The notes beneath the pieces are model-generated. The model worked only from the letters and a program-made list of their open reading frames with translations. It was not told the DNA's origin and ran no database searches. Shown piece after piece: positions 36,194-52,299 of a DNA stretch of 64,000 nucleotides (positions within the stretch are counted from its first letter, which is position 1; every line of letters begins with the position of its first letter). The stretch covers positions 434,001-498,000 of the forward strand of contig CP126201.1 of NCBI GenBank assembly GCA_030272155.1, given 5' to 3'. The DNA comes from Tetradesmus obliquus. Taxonomy: Eukaryota > Chlorophyta > Chlorophyceae > Sphaeropleales > Scenedesmaceae. The translations under genes and the position numbers were made by a program.

Positions 36194-39100
36194 TGCTGGC
36201 GGCGCATCAGGCATAGATACAGTGCAGCAGCATCTGCTGCAGATGGCCGACCTGTCAGTGCTGCTGCAGGCGGCTGTGCAGCAGGCAGGCCAGCAAGAGG
36301 CACCAGCACTGCAGCTGCTGCTGTCTGCAATGCTTGAAGCCTGCAGCAATGGCCAGGTGAAGCCAGATCAAGTTCTGCAGCAGCTAACACAGGGTGATCT
36401 GCAGCAGCTGCTGTCAGTGCTGTGCCTCAGCACTGCTGGCATGTATGCAGCTGAGCAGCTAGTGGCATTGTGGTTGTATGGTGGACAGCAGCTGCCGCTG
36501 GCATGTGCTGTCACTTTTCTTGACGGCTGTGGCCAGTTCAGCCCCCACTTGCAGCCGCCAGCAGCAGCTGCAGCACTAGGACTGCTGCAGCAAACGCAGC
36601 TGGAAGCAGCAGCAGCAGCAGGTGGCAGCAGCCAACAGCACGCTGACCTGGACAGTGCAGCCACTTCTCAGGTTGATGCAGCAGCTGCTGTTGCTGGCAC
36701 TCAGCTGGTGGCAAAGATTTGTCAGCAGCTATGCCAGCCAGCAGCAGCAGCAGCAGATGCTGAGTCAGCATTTGACACCTCCTGGGTTGGCCGGCTGAGC
36801 AGCCCTGCTGCTGCTGTGGCCCTCTTCAGCTGCTGGGCTTGGCCACAGCAGCAGCAGCAGCAGCAGCAGTTTGGTGCTGATCTACTGCTGCAGCTGTACC
36901 ATGCATCTCGCAAGGCAGCAGGGGCTGCTAAGCCCCGCTTGGCTGGCCTGCTGCTGGACCTTGGCTTGGCTGCTGCAAGCAGAGCAGCAGCATGGCAGGA
37001 AGGTGAGTGCATGCGTGTTAGCAATGGCAGGCAGTTTGGCAGGTCAACAATGGCGTGCTCATTCTGATGGTGCACAATTTGTGTGGGTGATTGTTTAAAG
37101 AACAGACTGAGCTTGTGTGGTGACCAACAACAATACTGCAACATCCTGCAGCAGTGTTTTGTTGGTCTAGCCAGCAAAAGCTTTGTCAACCTGTGTGGGT
37201 GTTTTTTCATGAAGATCTGCTAACATGCTGCCTGCCCCTTCCATCTGTGCCTGCATTGCTACTGCTGCTGCTGCTGGTGCAGGCTCTGCCATTGTGTCCA
37301 GTGCACGCACCATCCTGGCAGGCGGCAAGATCAGCAGCAGCAGCAGCAGCAGCAGCAAGCAGCAGTGGGTGCCGCTGCTGTCAGAGGCGCGTGCTGCACT
37401 GCTGCCTGTGCTGCTGCACGAAAATAAGGCAAACCTGCAGCTAGCGGTCACCTCCACTGCGGAACTGCTCGCGCAGGCAGCTGCCCAGGCCAGAACACAG
37501 CAGGTGCAGCAGCAGCAGCAGCAGCAGCAAGGGCAGCCACAGCAGGGAAGCAAGAAGAAGAAGGGCAGTGCAGCACCACCAGCAGCAGCAGTAGTGGGTG
37601 CTGGCAGTGGCAGGCGGCCACGCAGCGGCACAGAAAGCAGCAGCAGCAGCAGCAACAGCAGTAGCTGTGACTTCACGCCACTGCTGGAGCTGCCAGTGCT
37701 GAATGGCTGGCTTGCTGCTGTGCTCGACTTGATGCAGCAGCAGGAATCTCAAGGCCTGCTGGATGCAGCAGCAGCATCCACAGTAGGGCATGCTGTGTTT
37801 GGTGCGGTGGGGCAGCTTATGGGGCAGCCGCTGCCAGCGCTAGGCCCCAAGGCCAGCAGCAGCAGCAGCAGCAGTGGTGAGGGTGCATTGGAGGTGTTAG
37901 TAACACCTGATGCTGCCAGCTATGCCTTGCTGGTGCAGCTGTTTGGCGCTGCAGGGCACTATGACAGAGTAGGAGGCCTGGTCAATGCGGCACTGAGGGG
38001 GCAACTGCCTTTGGCCGCTGCTGCAGCAGCCACACCTGGCACCACCACCAGCAGCAGCAGCAGCAGCAGCGCATGGCGTGCGGCAGCAGCAACACCAGGC
38101 TCGAGCAGCAGCAGCAGCAGCAGCAGCAGCAGATGGCCTGCGGCAGCGCTGCAGGCTGTGCTGGCTGCTGCTGTGGCTGTGTGGGCTTCTGCGGGGCGCC
38201 CCGGGCTGGGCCTAGCTATGCTTGATGGGCTGCATGCTGCTGGGCTGGTGGCGCTGGACTGCCCACAGCTGGCTGCAGCACTGCTGGCGGTGGTGAATGC
38301 ACAGGTGAGGCACAGCTGGCTGCAGCACTGCTGGCGGTGGTGAATGCACAGGTGAGGCACAGCTGGCTGCAGCACTGCTGGCGGTGGTGAATGCACAGGT
38401 GAGGCACAGCTGGCTGCAGCACTGCTGGCGGTGGTGAATGCACAGGTGAGGCACAGCTGGCTGCAGCACTGCTGGCGGTGGTGAATGCACAGGTGAGGCA
38501 CAGCTGGCTGCAGCACTGCTGGCGGTGGTGAATGCACAGGTGAGGCACAGCTGGCTGCAGCACTGCTGGCGGTGGTGAATGCACAGGTGAGGCACAGCTG
38601 GCTGCAGCACTGCTGGCGGTGGTGAATGCACAGGTGAGGCACAGCTTTGTCCACATTGAATCCGGGTTTGTAGCAGTACATGCCTGGGAGTCACAACATC
38701 TAACACTTGGCAGGCTACTTTCTGATGAGCTGCTTGTCAGGCGTTGTGGCATGTCTGTTCTATGATGTTTGTTGACTAGCCATGCTTGATGGGCTGCCTG
38801 CTGCCAGGCTGATGGCGCTGGACCTCCCACAGCTGGCTGCAGCGCTGCTGGCAGTGGTGAATGCACAAGTAATATCAATATCAATGCAGCGATCCCAGCC
38901 TGTACTATCCTCTCTGATGTTTTGAGTGATGACTGGTGCGGCATCGGTTTGTCGTTATCAGTTTTGTATGGCACCCTCGGTATGCCAGAACTGCTGCTGT
39001 GCTGTGCCTGCACCTGCTGCCATTCCTGCTCTCATCAACCTGATCTAGAGGCTTCTCTCGAGCAATGGCGTCTGGCCTTGCCACTTTGCTGTGCCTGCTG

Positions 39101-39216
39101 CTGCTGCTGCCGCTGCTCCTCTCAACAGCCCGACCTTGAGGCCTCTTTGGAGCAGCGCCTGGCCAACCCCGCTGACCTGTTTGAAGGCCTGCCTGACCTC
39201 GCAGCACTCAACACCT

Positions 39217-39247
<31 letters not shown>

Positions 39248-39458
39248 GTGCGCATGGCAGCAGCTGCAGCAGCAGCAGCAGCCGCTGCTCACGTTCGCTG
39301 GCCAGCAAGATGTTGGCAACAGTGCCGGCAATGCGGCCGCACCGCCGCCGCCTGTTGCGCTGCAGGCTCGTGCGGAGTCTGCTGTGCTGCTGCAGGAGCT
39401 GCAGACGAGTATGGCAGCTGCGGCCAGGACCAAAGGAGCAGCAGCGGCTAGGGCATGA
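27143..39458 (+). CDS. Very large, probably chloroplast-targeted helical-repeat (PPR-like) protein
   Basis: Eleven exons share one frame (2673 aa): 27143-28458, 28821-29118, 29359-29549, 30186-30300, 30604-30752, 31148-31798, 32090-32398, 32884-33146, 33625-37002, 37283-38304 and 39129-39458. The N-terminus (MSILGTAPRRLSSTVSSCAA, then a Ser/Arg/Ala-rich stretch to about residue 55) looks like an algal chloroplast transit peptide. The rest is nearly all helical, broken by Ser, Gln and Ala runs. Some segments resemble PPR repeats, such as DAASYALLVQLFGAAGHYDR (exon 10) and VLAGLVRLGRHADALHLV (exon 9). That would suggest an organelle RNA-binding or gene-expression factor. I do not recognise an orthologue; no RAP, SMR or kinase domain is visible. 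ATG 27143 is the first in frame after a non-ATG open stretch. Confidence 0.72.
30055..30110 (+). repeat. Decoy copy of the exon-4 acceptor and start
   Basis: gcag|gttggctgagctggctgtg at 30055 matches the true exon start at 30186 (LAELAVRDADSQEAA), but its frame decays after about 15 codons and no donor follows. The spacing is 131 bp. Confidence 0.7.
32690..32883 (+). repeat. ~100-bp tandem duplication in intron 7
   Basis: The words gccaacaagcgcatg, ctgctggctca, atgctcaccagcag and cttccatcg(t/c)ctgctgacc occur twice in order. The second copy ends in the real acceptor gaccacttgcag before exon 8 at 32884; the first has ttgcca at the corresponding place. The acceptor region was therefore duplicated. 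Confidence 0.65.
38258..38650 (+). repeat. 47-bp minisatellite made of an exon end plus its splice donor, eight donors
   Basis: The sequence ggtgaatgcacag|gtgaggcacag recurs with donor GT at 38305, 38352, 38399, 38446, 38493, 38540, 38587 and 38634, exactly 47 bp apart and almost identical. The first donor ends exon 10. Since 47 is not a multiple of three, and the retained frame stops after 12 codons (HSWLQHCWRW-stop), only the first donor makes the full protein. A diverged copy of the last 90 bp of the exon lies at 38777-38869. Confidence 0.92.
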
Positions 39459-40035
39459 GGCGAGCATGACAGCTGCATGGCTGTCTGCTGTACAGCCAAG
39501 ACGCAAGGTGCAGCAGCTGCCAATGTTTGAGGCCAGTATGGCAGCTGTCGGCTGTGAAGCCAGCACCAAAGGAGCAGAGCGGCCAGGGCATGGGCCAGCA
39601 TGGCAGCTGCGGCCAGGACCAAAGGGGCAGCAGCCGCCAGGGCTTGAGGCCAGCATGGCAGCTGTCAGCTGTGTGGTTGCAAACAAGGCGGCAGCAGCGG
39701 CCAGGGTTTTCAAATTGGTATGGCAGCTGTGGCCAGGACCAAAGGAGCAGCCGCCGCCAGGGCCAGCATGACATGCCAGCTGCGCAGCTGGAGGCTGTAC
39801 AGACAGCACCAAAGGAGCAGCAGCGACCAATGTTTAAGGCCAGCATGGCAGGCTGTCAGCTGTGTGGCCAGGACCAAGGGAGCAGCAGCGGCCAGGGCTT
39901 GAAACCAGAAGGCAGCTGCCAGCTGTGTGGTCGGAAACAAGACGGCATCGAGCGGCTGAGGGCATGTGGCCATTATGGCAAGCTGTCAGCCGTGAGGCCA
40001 TGGCATGGCCGGCCAGCAGCTGAGCAGCAGCAGTC
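39411..40035 (+). repeat. ~60-bp minisatellite starting in the last codons and filling the 3' UTR
   Basis: The end of the coding region (AAAARTKGAAAARA-stop) is repeated about ten times after the stop, with landmarks near 39411, 39471, 39537, 39599, 39655, 39719, 39768, 39844, 39910 and 39974. Units vary from about 49 to 76 bp and carry words such as ggccaggaccaaaggagcag. Later copies no longer keep an open frame. Confidence 0.8.
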
Positions 40036-40205
40036 GCTAGGGCTTGGGACCAGCAGGGCAGTTTTAAAGCTATGGGGCCAGCACCTGCAAGAAGCTGAGG
40101 GCCACATCCCTTGCAGTACTGTACAAGTGCTGCAACGTAACCCTGGCACCAGGCAGTGCACCTGGCCACTTTTGACCAACAACAGTTACACCGCAGTACA
40201 GTCAT

Positions 40206-40210
40206 TGTAA
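40206..40210 (+). terminator. TGTAA polyadenylation signal candidate for the large + strand gene
   Basis: TGTAA lies about 750 bp after the stop at 39458, just beyond the 3' UTR minisatellite. TGTAA is the usual poly(A) signal in chlorophycean algae. The distance is long because of the repeats. Confidence 0.4.
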
Positions 40211-40299
40211 CACGTCGTGTTGCAGCGCGCCTGCTCCTTGCCTAATGACCTGCAAGGAATGATCAGTCGCTGCTGGCTTGTTAGAGTGCCTGAGTTGCC

Positions 40300-40410
40300 T
40301 CCTGTGCACGTGGGCAGTGCGGCTCCTGGTCCAACATTGCTTGCAGGTGCGTCAGTTGTGCATTTACCATGCGTAACACTGTCTTTTTCACGCTGAGTGG
40401 AGGCTACTGT
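40300..40410 (-). pseudogene. Fragment resembling the last exon of the secreted protein at 56168-57663
   Basis: On the minus strand this reads DAPASNVGPGAALP, close to NGAPSSNAGPEAPLP in the last exon of the gene at 56.2 kb. The flanking DNA (tgcatttaccatgc) is also similar. No matching upstream exons are present, so I read it as a relic or solo copy. Confidence 0.35.
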
Positions 40411-41190
40411 GCAATGGCCAACACGGAGCTGACATGCCGGACATGAACCACAACCTGCTAACCGTGACCTGGCACCTTCAAGTTGATGGTTGGTCTCGTT
40501 CGTTACATGCGTCACCAGTAAAGAACACAAGCACTGTTTGCAGTGCTTGAACCAACACAGTCACAGTGCTGGATCCAAGTGATTTCATGCTTTCTCAATT
40601 TGCATTGCCACTCCCCTCACCACTCGGTGGGCCACGATGATGTGCCACATGCCATGCAGCATGCAGTGATGAGACATGCCCTAAAGTTTCAAATATAGTT
40701 TCATGATCATGATGCTGATTTTCACAACGCTGCCGATGGTCAAGAGAGCTGCCAGCCCTGCCCAATGCTCTCCTCAATGCATGCCTGTTGCCTGCATGCA
40801 GGCAGGCGCAGTATGAAATGCACATTCAAAATTCATGTGCGCGGCCGCCACAGCTGTCACAGAACCTGCAGCAAAAACACAAGCCTGACCAGCATCATCG
40901 GCACGCGACGCCACAGTGAACGCGCACAACACCAACACAAACTCCGCTATGGACAGCCTGCACCAAACCCCCCCTCACACGCGTCGGCAGCAGTACCAGT
41001 ACAACAGGCACCCACATCCATCACAAACAATAATGGCAAACGCTGTCGCAAGCCCGTCAACACTATGCTTCCACGGCGACGCAAAAAGCGCAAGAAACAC
41101 TGACATTGCACTGCCACATACCCTTGCTTGACACACGCAGACCTGAAGGCGGCGGCGACTGGACTGGCGCGAAGGCGGAGCTGGAGGAAC
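40411..41190. other. Intergenic stretch
   Basis: A + strand open frame (about 40765-41103) ends in a basic tail (PRRRKKRKKH) but has no splice, promoter or family support. I do not call a gene. Confidence 0.3.
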
Positions 41191-41193
41191 GGC

Positions 41194-41360
41194 CCATGGG
41201 GCACGTTGCTCCATGCGGCGTGGCGGGAGCAGCCGGCCCGTGGAGCACTATGCTCCCACGCGGCTTGGTGGGAGAAGCCGACTCATGGGGTAGTCTGCCC
41301 GCATGCGGGCCGGCAGGAGCAGCCGACCCCTTGGGCAGCCAGTTGCCAAGGGGCCCGGCG
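41194..41360. repeat. Four 45-bp units, at least three of which can fold into hairpins
   Basis: Units begin near 41194, 41239, 41284 and 41329. Each starts with a near-palindrome: catggggcacgttgctccatg, with stem catgg(g)gca/tgctccatg; cgtggagcactatgctcccacg; and ccttgggcagccagttgccaagg. The third unit pairs less well. Stems differ in sequence between units but stay self-complementary. Because 45 is a multiple of three, 15-residue protein repeats appear in more than one frame. Confidence 0.7.
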
Positions 41361-41612
41361 TCGGAGTCAATTTGCAGCTTATCTTAGGGATTCGTGTGTC
41401 AACGCGTAGTAGGATGGGAATGAGTTCTTACGATAGAGCTCTCAGGCCTAGGCCTGTCCTTGTCCTTCTCTAATTTACGCACGGAAGAGCATAGGCTCAA
41501 GCAGGCTTGCCTGCCTCCGAAGCGTAGGACTTGTAACTTGTAACAGCAAAAACGCCCAACAACACAGCTGCTAGGTGCAGCAGCGGCAGCCCTTTGCAGC
41601 GCCAGCTGCAGC

Positions 41613-41720
41613 TCAGATCAGCAGCACTGGGTTCTGACTGCTGACCACAACATATGGCAGCTCCTGCAGTTTATGCTTGCCTGCTGTCCTTGCTGCTGGG
41701 TTGGGGCCGGACACAACAGG

Positions 41721-41762
<42 letters not shown>

Positions 41763-41867
41763 TGCTGTGTCAATTGCTGCACCTGCTGCAGCTGCCTGGG
41801 GCGTGGCGGTGGGTGCTGGCTTTGCCACGGAGGTAGCTGCTGCTGGCTCTGCTGCTGCTGGTACTGC

Positions 41868-41901
<34 letters not shown>

Positions 41902-42710
41902 TCAGGCTGGGACTCTGCTGGCTCTGCTGCTGGTGTAACAGAGGCGATCTCGATCGATGCAGTGCTGCCTTCATCAACAATCAGCAGGCATGTCCCACTG
42001 GCCTCTGTGCTGCCATCCGCTGCAACAACATTCAATGTGTATGTGCCTGGCTCAATGTGAGTCAGCGGTACGATCGAACCGGCACCTGACAGTACGATTT
42101 TGTCACCCATCTTCACCTCCCACTGCACTGCCATGCTGCTGCTGCTCTGAGGCACCTCTGGTAGCTCCACAGTGCTGCCAGCAATGCCCTGCAGAGGCTG
42201 GCCAATCAGCGCTGCATATGCCTGGGGCTGCACCTGCTGCTTGTTGTTGTTGTTTTCCAAAAGGCCCTTTCGGCCGCCAGGGCGGGGGTGTGGCTGAGCA
42301 TCTGCGTGTACTGCTGAGGTGGCTGGGTTTGCACTAGGGGTGCTGGAGGGCTCGGCCTGTGCAGCTGCACCAGCTGCATTGCAGATGCCTGCAGTCAGCA
42401 GCCAAAGTGTACGGAGTCCTCTTTAACCCAGGCAGCCTATGACAAGTGTAAATAACAATTGGGTTGGCAGTGTGCCGAATGTGCCAAAGATATGCACATC
42501 TGTGCACATGCTGATGCTTGGCAGCACAGCATGCCTGGCACGGGTCTGCCTTGTCATCGTGATTCTCGCTTATTCTGCTATTCGTCTGGTACGTAGCCAT
42601 ATCACACAATTAACGTAGCGTTTGCACTGCTCGCACCCACCGGCGAGGAAGGATGTGAGGAGCAGCGTGCCAACTGCGAAGCAGAGCTGTCCGGCTGCGC
42701 CCTTGGCCAT
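41613..42710 (-). CDS. Secreted protein with Ig/PKD-like region and Ala-rich tail
   Basis: Two minus-strand exons, 42710-42641 and 42388-41613, give 281 aa. The N-terminus MAKGAAGQLCFAVGTLLLTS is a signal peptide with likely cleavage shortly after LTSFLAG. A Pro-rich segment and an Asn/Gln-rich stretch follow. Then comes a beta-rich region (about residues 75-145): GSTVELPEVP, VQWEVKMGDKIVLSG, IEPGTYTLNVVAADGS and GTCLLIVDEG, which resembles an Ig or PKD-like sandwich. The tail is a long Ala/Pro-rich stretch, partly coded by CTG/CAG runs, and ends in LPYVVVSSQNPVLLI. Such layouts occur in extracellular or wall proteins; the binding partner is unknown. Confidence 0.65.
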
Positions 42711-43128
42711 GGTCGCGGGACGGTTTGGTGGTTGATGCGTTGTGGGTGAAATATGACGCGGGAATGGATTTGCTACAGCGGCAGCAAGCTGCGGCGTACT
42801 TGCAGACTTTCGTGTTGGGCGCCAAAGGGTGATTACAACCGCACGAGTACAGACAGATACAATCGCACAGGCTCAGTCAAAGAGCGTTGATTCTATAAGA
42901 ATTCAACCTGAGATAAGGCACATCAACAGTGACCAGCTGTCATGCAGCTGATGCGGCATCCAGATGACACTCGAGGCAGTACTGCCACGATCTGCTGCAG
43001 GCATTTGCAGGCACCGGGAACCGGCGTTCGCATGCGCGTCATCACCTGCTGAACAAAAAACAAAAAGAACGATCCATGTAGGCAAAGTATCCTCCGTAGC
43101 TATGCAATGCAAGGCCTTTGCCGCTGCT

Positions 43129-44232
43129 TCACTGCTGCCCCTCCAGAGCAGTAACCGCCTCATTGATGACTTTGGTGACCTCGGTGGCAAACTCCTTCAG
43201 GACAGGGTTCTTGTCTGCATCAGCATCAGCATCAGCACCAGCAGCAGCAGCAGCAGTGGCAGCAGCCAGAAATACATGGTGAGTGGTCATTTTGTGGTGG
43301 GTGCTAGACTCTACGCTTCGGAAGCGTAGAACCATGCAGTGCTTGGGGGTGCTGCCCACTCGCGGACTACGAGAAGCAAGAGGAGGGGGACTTCATGTTT
43401 GCCTGTGACAGGCTCATGTCCTGTTTGTAATTACACTGGTCCTGCAGTACCTCCATCCTCGTTGCTCGCACCTGGGTGCCATCGCAGCTGCAGCTGGCGT
43501 ATCCTGCGCTTGCGCTCTGCTTCTGGCTCCTGCGCTGCTGCTGCTACTGCTGCCTGGATGGAGGCCTTGATGGAAGCAAGGCTGAACACCCCTGCAGGCA
43601 GCACCAGTGATCACAGCGATGATGTGCGAGGCTCCTGGCATGCAGCGGCTAAACAGGTGCAGCAGGGCATGAAAAGCGCAGCGAACAGCGCAGTCGCTTA
43701 TTTTTACTATGTAGTGAAGGCACTGCTGACCGCCTCTCTTATTCGCCGCATATTGCAAGCAGATATGAAAGTGCCCAGCCACCTGTACAATGTGAAAGTA
43801 GCAACAGCTGCCCCAAATCGCACACGGGGCGTCAGCAGACACCTACTCTTACCTTGGTCCTTTCCCTCTCGCCGGTCCGCCTGCCGGCCATGCTGCTGCT
43901 TAGAAGCCTGCTGCTGCTGCTGCCGCTGCTGCCACAGCTCCAGCTCCGTCACTCGCTGCCGCAGCTGCCGCACATACAGCGCAGAGTCTGCCAGCGTTGC
44001 CTGCAGGGCAGCACACATACCAGACCGCCATGTCTGTCAATACTGGCCTGTGCCAGCACTTGAGCGATGCAGTCTTACTACATGGATTTCCTGCAAGACA
44101 GCTTAGCCCCTAGCACCATCTGCAGCATGATAGCAAGTGGGGGAAGAATTCAGCAACTGCTGCAGCTGCCCGCACCTGCATGGCGTCTATGTCTGCGTAG
44201 GCGTTAGCCAGCTCCAGCAAGGCATCATCCCT

Positions 44233-44272
<40 letters not shown>

Positions 44273-45838
44273 GATGAGAAGCAGCAAAACGTGATACGCA
44301 GAAGAAAGAGCAGCATTTGGGCAGAGAATGTCAACCATTCAGGGGTAGATTACTGCAGTTAGCACACAGCAAACGCCGAACCACAGCGTCATGCATTGGC
44401 AGTCAACATGCGCTTGCACTCCAGTTGCATTGCTGTCCTCTGATTGCCCCACTCAAACTGCACCGCTCGCAGCACTGCTCCCAACAACCCACGCAGCACG
44501 CCACCCACAGCAGAAACAGTGCATAATACACACGCCCTGCATCGCTCCTCTGTAGCACCACCACCCACAACACCACTTACAGCGCCCCGCACCAGCACAA
44601 TGCCACACTTCACCAAACACAGCGCTGCTTACCGCTGCAACAGCGCATCGTCACGCACGGCACGCAGCCGCTCGCAGCGGGCCCGCTCCCCCCCTAAGTC
44701 AGCCAGCAGCTGCTCGCCACTGAGCGCCGCCTGCAGCTGCGACGCCTCCAGCAGCGCTGCCAAACGCGACGCCTGCACAAGGGGATGTTTGTGGCAGAAA
44801 CAAGAACACACATGTAACACATGTTATGTCGATGGTGGTGCATGGACATTCGCTGCATGTTGTGGGGTGCGCATATGCGCAGTATGCTGTAGTTGTGCAG
44901 CAGGCAGCAGCACAGGCCGCTGCAGCTCCTACAGGAAATCTGCATGCAGTGTGCCCTGCAAGTCTGCAGACAGGCAGGTCGTTGCACATGTTGCAGTAAG
45001 CAGGCATGCGTCTTGTACATGTACAGCGGGTGCGTGACGTGCTGCGTGTGTACAGCTCAGATAGCTGGACATTGCGGTGATCCGGGCAAGCAAGCTGCTG
45101 TACTGCAGAGCAGCGCGCATGTAACATACAAGAAACGCATTGCTATGGTGCATAACATGTCAAGGGTACTGGGCAAAGTGCAGTGCCAGCACGCACAAGC
45201 CAGGGTTTGGCATGCCACTCGCAAGTTGCGTCGTATGCAGCTGTGTGGACAGTGAGATTGCCCCTGATGCTGCTGCAGTAGCGAGGCGCACCTCTCGCTT
45301 CTGCGCCTGCTGCTCGCTGTTGCTGTTCTCCAGCTGCGCTGTCAGTCGTGCCATGCTATGCTCTGCTGCTTCCATCCTGCAGCAAACACAGGTATTCACA
45401 AGTGTCACGCATGACTGGGTTGATTCAGGGATAACATCTTCAGCTACTGCCTAGCAGCAGCCCGAGCGTATGTGCAGCCCTATGCTAACAAGCAGCAGCA
45501 GCTGCTTCTGGATGTCTTGTGATGCCAAGAAACACGTTGCACAGCACAAAGCATGCAGGCAGTGTAAGGTGCTGTGCGCAATGCTCTGAATGCTCAACTG
45601 CATACTTGGCGTGGCTCTCTAAATACTTGGCGGCCAAGCATTCAGAATTCTAGGCACTGTCCACATGATCACACCTGGCTTTGTAGGTTGCTGCCTGTGC
45701 CTCTGCTGCTGCAACCCTGCTAGCAAGTGCCTCTGAGCGCCCTTCTATGCTTTCCAGCGCAGCTGCCAGCATGCTGAAGTGCCTTTCGGCAAGCATAGCT
45801 GTTGCGTGACATCCCTCGGCAGCAGCTAGGGCAGTCAT
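43129..45838 (-). CDS. Coiled-coil protein with C-terminal J-like (HPD) domain
   Basis: Seven minus-strand exons in one frame (265 aa): 45838-45675, 45376-45292, 44772-44633, 44230-44176, 44000-43853, 43591-43472 and 43214-43129. Residues about 1-175 are heptad-like (MLAERHFSMLAAALESIEG, RLAALLEASQLQAALSGEQL, ALYVRQLRQRVTELELW). The C-terminus RKRRIRQLQLRWHPDKNP, then LKEFATEVTKVINEAV, has helix II, the HPD tripeptide and helix III of a J domain, as in auxilin-type short J domains that stimulate Hsp70. The HPD aspartate codon is split by the last intron. Part of helix I is degenerate. ATG 45838 is preferred because a TATA-like element lies about 100 bp upstream. It could be a ciliary or centrosomal factor (inference). 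Confidence 0.75.
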
Positions 45839-45930
45839 GATGCAGTAGCGTGCACTTGCTGCTGCTTTTGGCGGGGTGCTATGGTCGCCCTCTATCAAAG
45901 CTCGCCAATGACGTGAATAGCCTGATTTGC

Positions 45931-45940
45931 TTTTATATAT
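45931..45940 (-). promoter_or_regulatory. TATA box candidate for the J-like protein gene
   Basis: The minus strand reads atatataaaa here, 93-102 bp upstream of the chosen ATG (45838), which leaves room for a short 5' UTR. The flanking 45950-46350 is AT-richer than neighbouring coding DNA and lies between this gene and the divergent + strand gene starting at 46472. Confidence 0.5.
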
Positions 45941-46471
45941 TGTCAACCACGAGTGCTTCAACAACAGCTGGATAAACAAAGTACGGAGCCAGATCCGCTG
46001 CCGATTCAAAAGCCTAATCGATGGCGCTCGCTTTACTGTAAACACTTTTTCGAAGAAAGGGTCAAGAAGACTAAGCTTCAACTTCACGGCCAAAGGTCTG
46101 CTGAAATTTGAACTTCCGGCTAAAACTCTTGCCAGCCTTCGTAACAAGATGACGCGTTCACAACTGCACGGTCGCCGGAATCAAAGTGTTGAAAGCTTTG
46201 ATGCTGATTCTTATCAAGCCTCCTGCCACAATTCAGAACACCAGGCACTCTCACACGGTGCCCAACCTGAGCCGAGCTACCTGTCTGCTAAAGGCATTTT
46301 TACGTGTTTCTCAACAATTGTGCAGTTAAACAATTACTTCATCAAGCCGTCCTGAACATCTGTGTACCGAGCACAGAGCTCCAAGTCCAGCCGGACGTAG
46401 TGACTGGCGTGGGCGTGTGTGCAGACACCGAAGACCGTCAGCTATCGCAACAAACACAACTACAGATATTC

Positions 46472-52299
<5,828 letters not shown>

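Noticed and set aside
38258-38650. CRISPR-like regular repeat
   Set aside because: Units are directly abutting 47-bp copies without unique spacers; the repeat is an exon end plus donor in a eukaryotic gene.
41106-41387. Small protein with 15-residue repeats
   Set aside because: Two frames are equally open because the unit is 45 bp; the near-palindromic arms explain the pattern better than a protein does.
45927-46355. + strand open frame of about 140 codons
   Set aside because: It overlaps the AT-rich divergent promoter region, has no splice partner, and the minus-strand TATA-like element lies inside its start.
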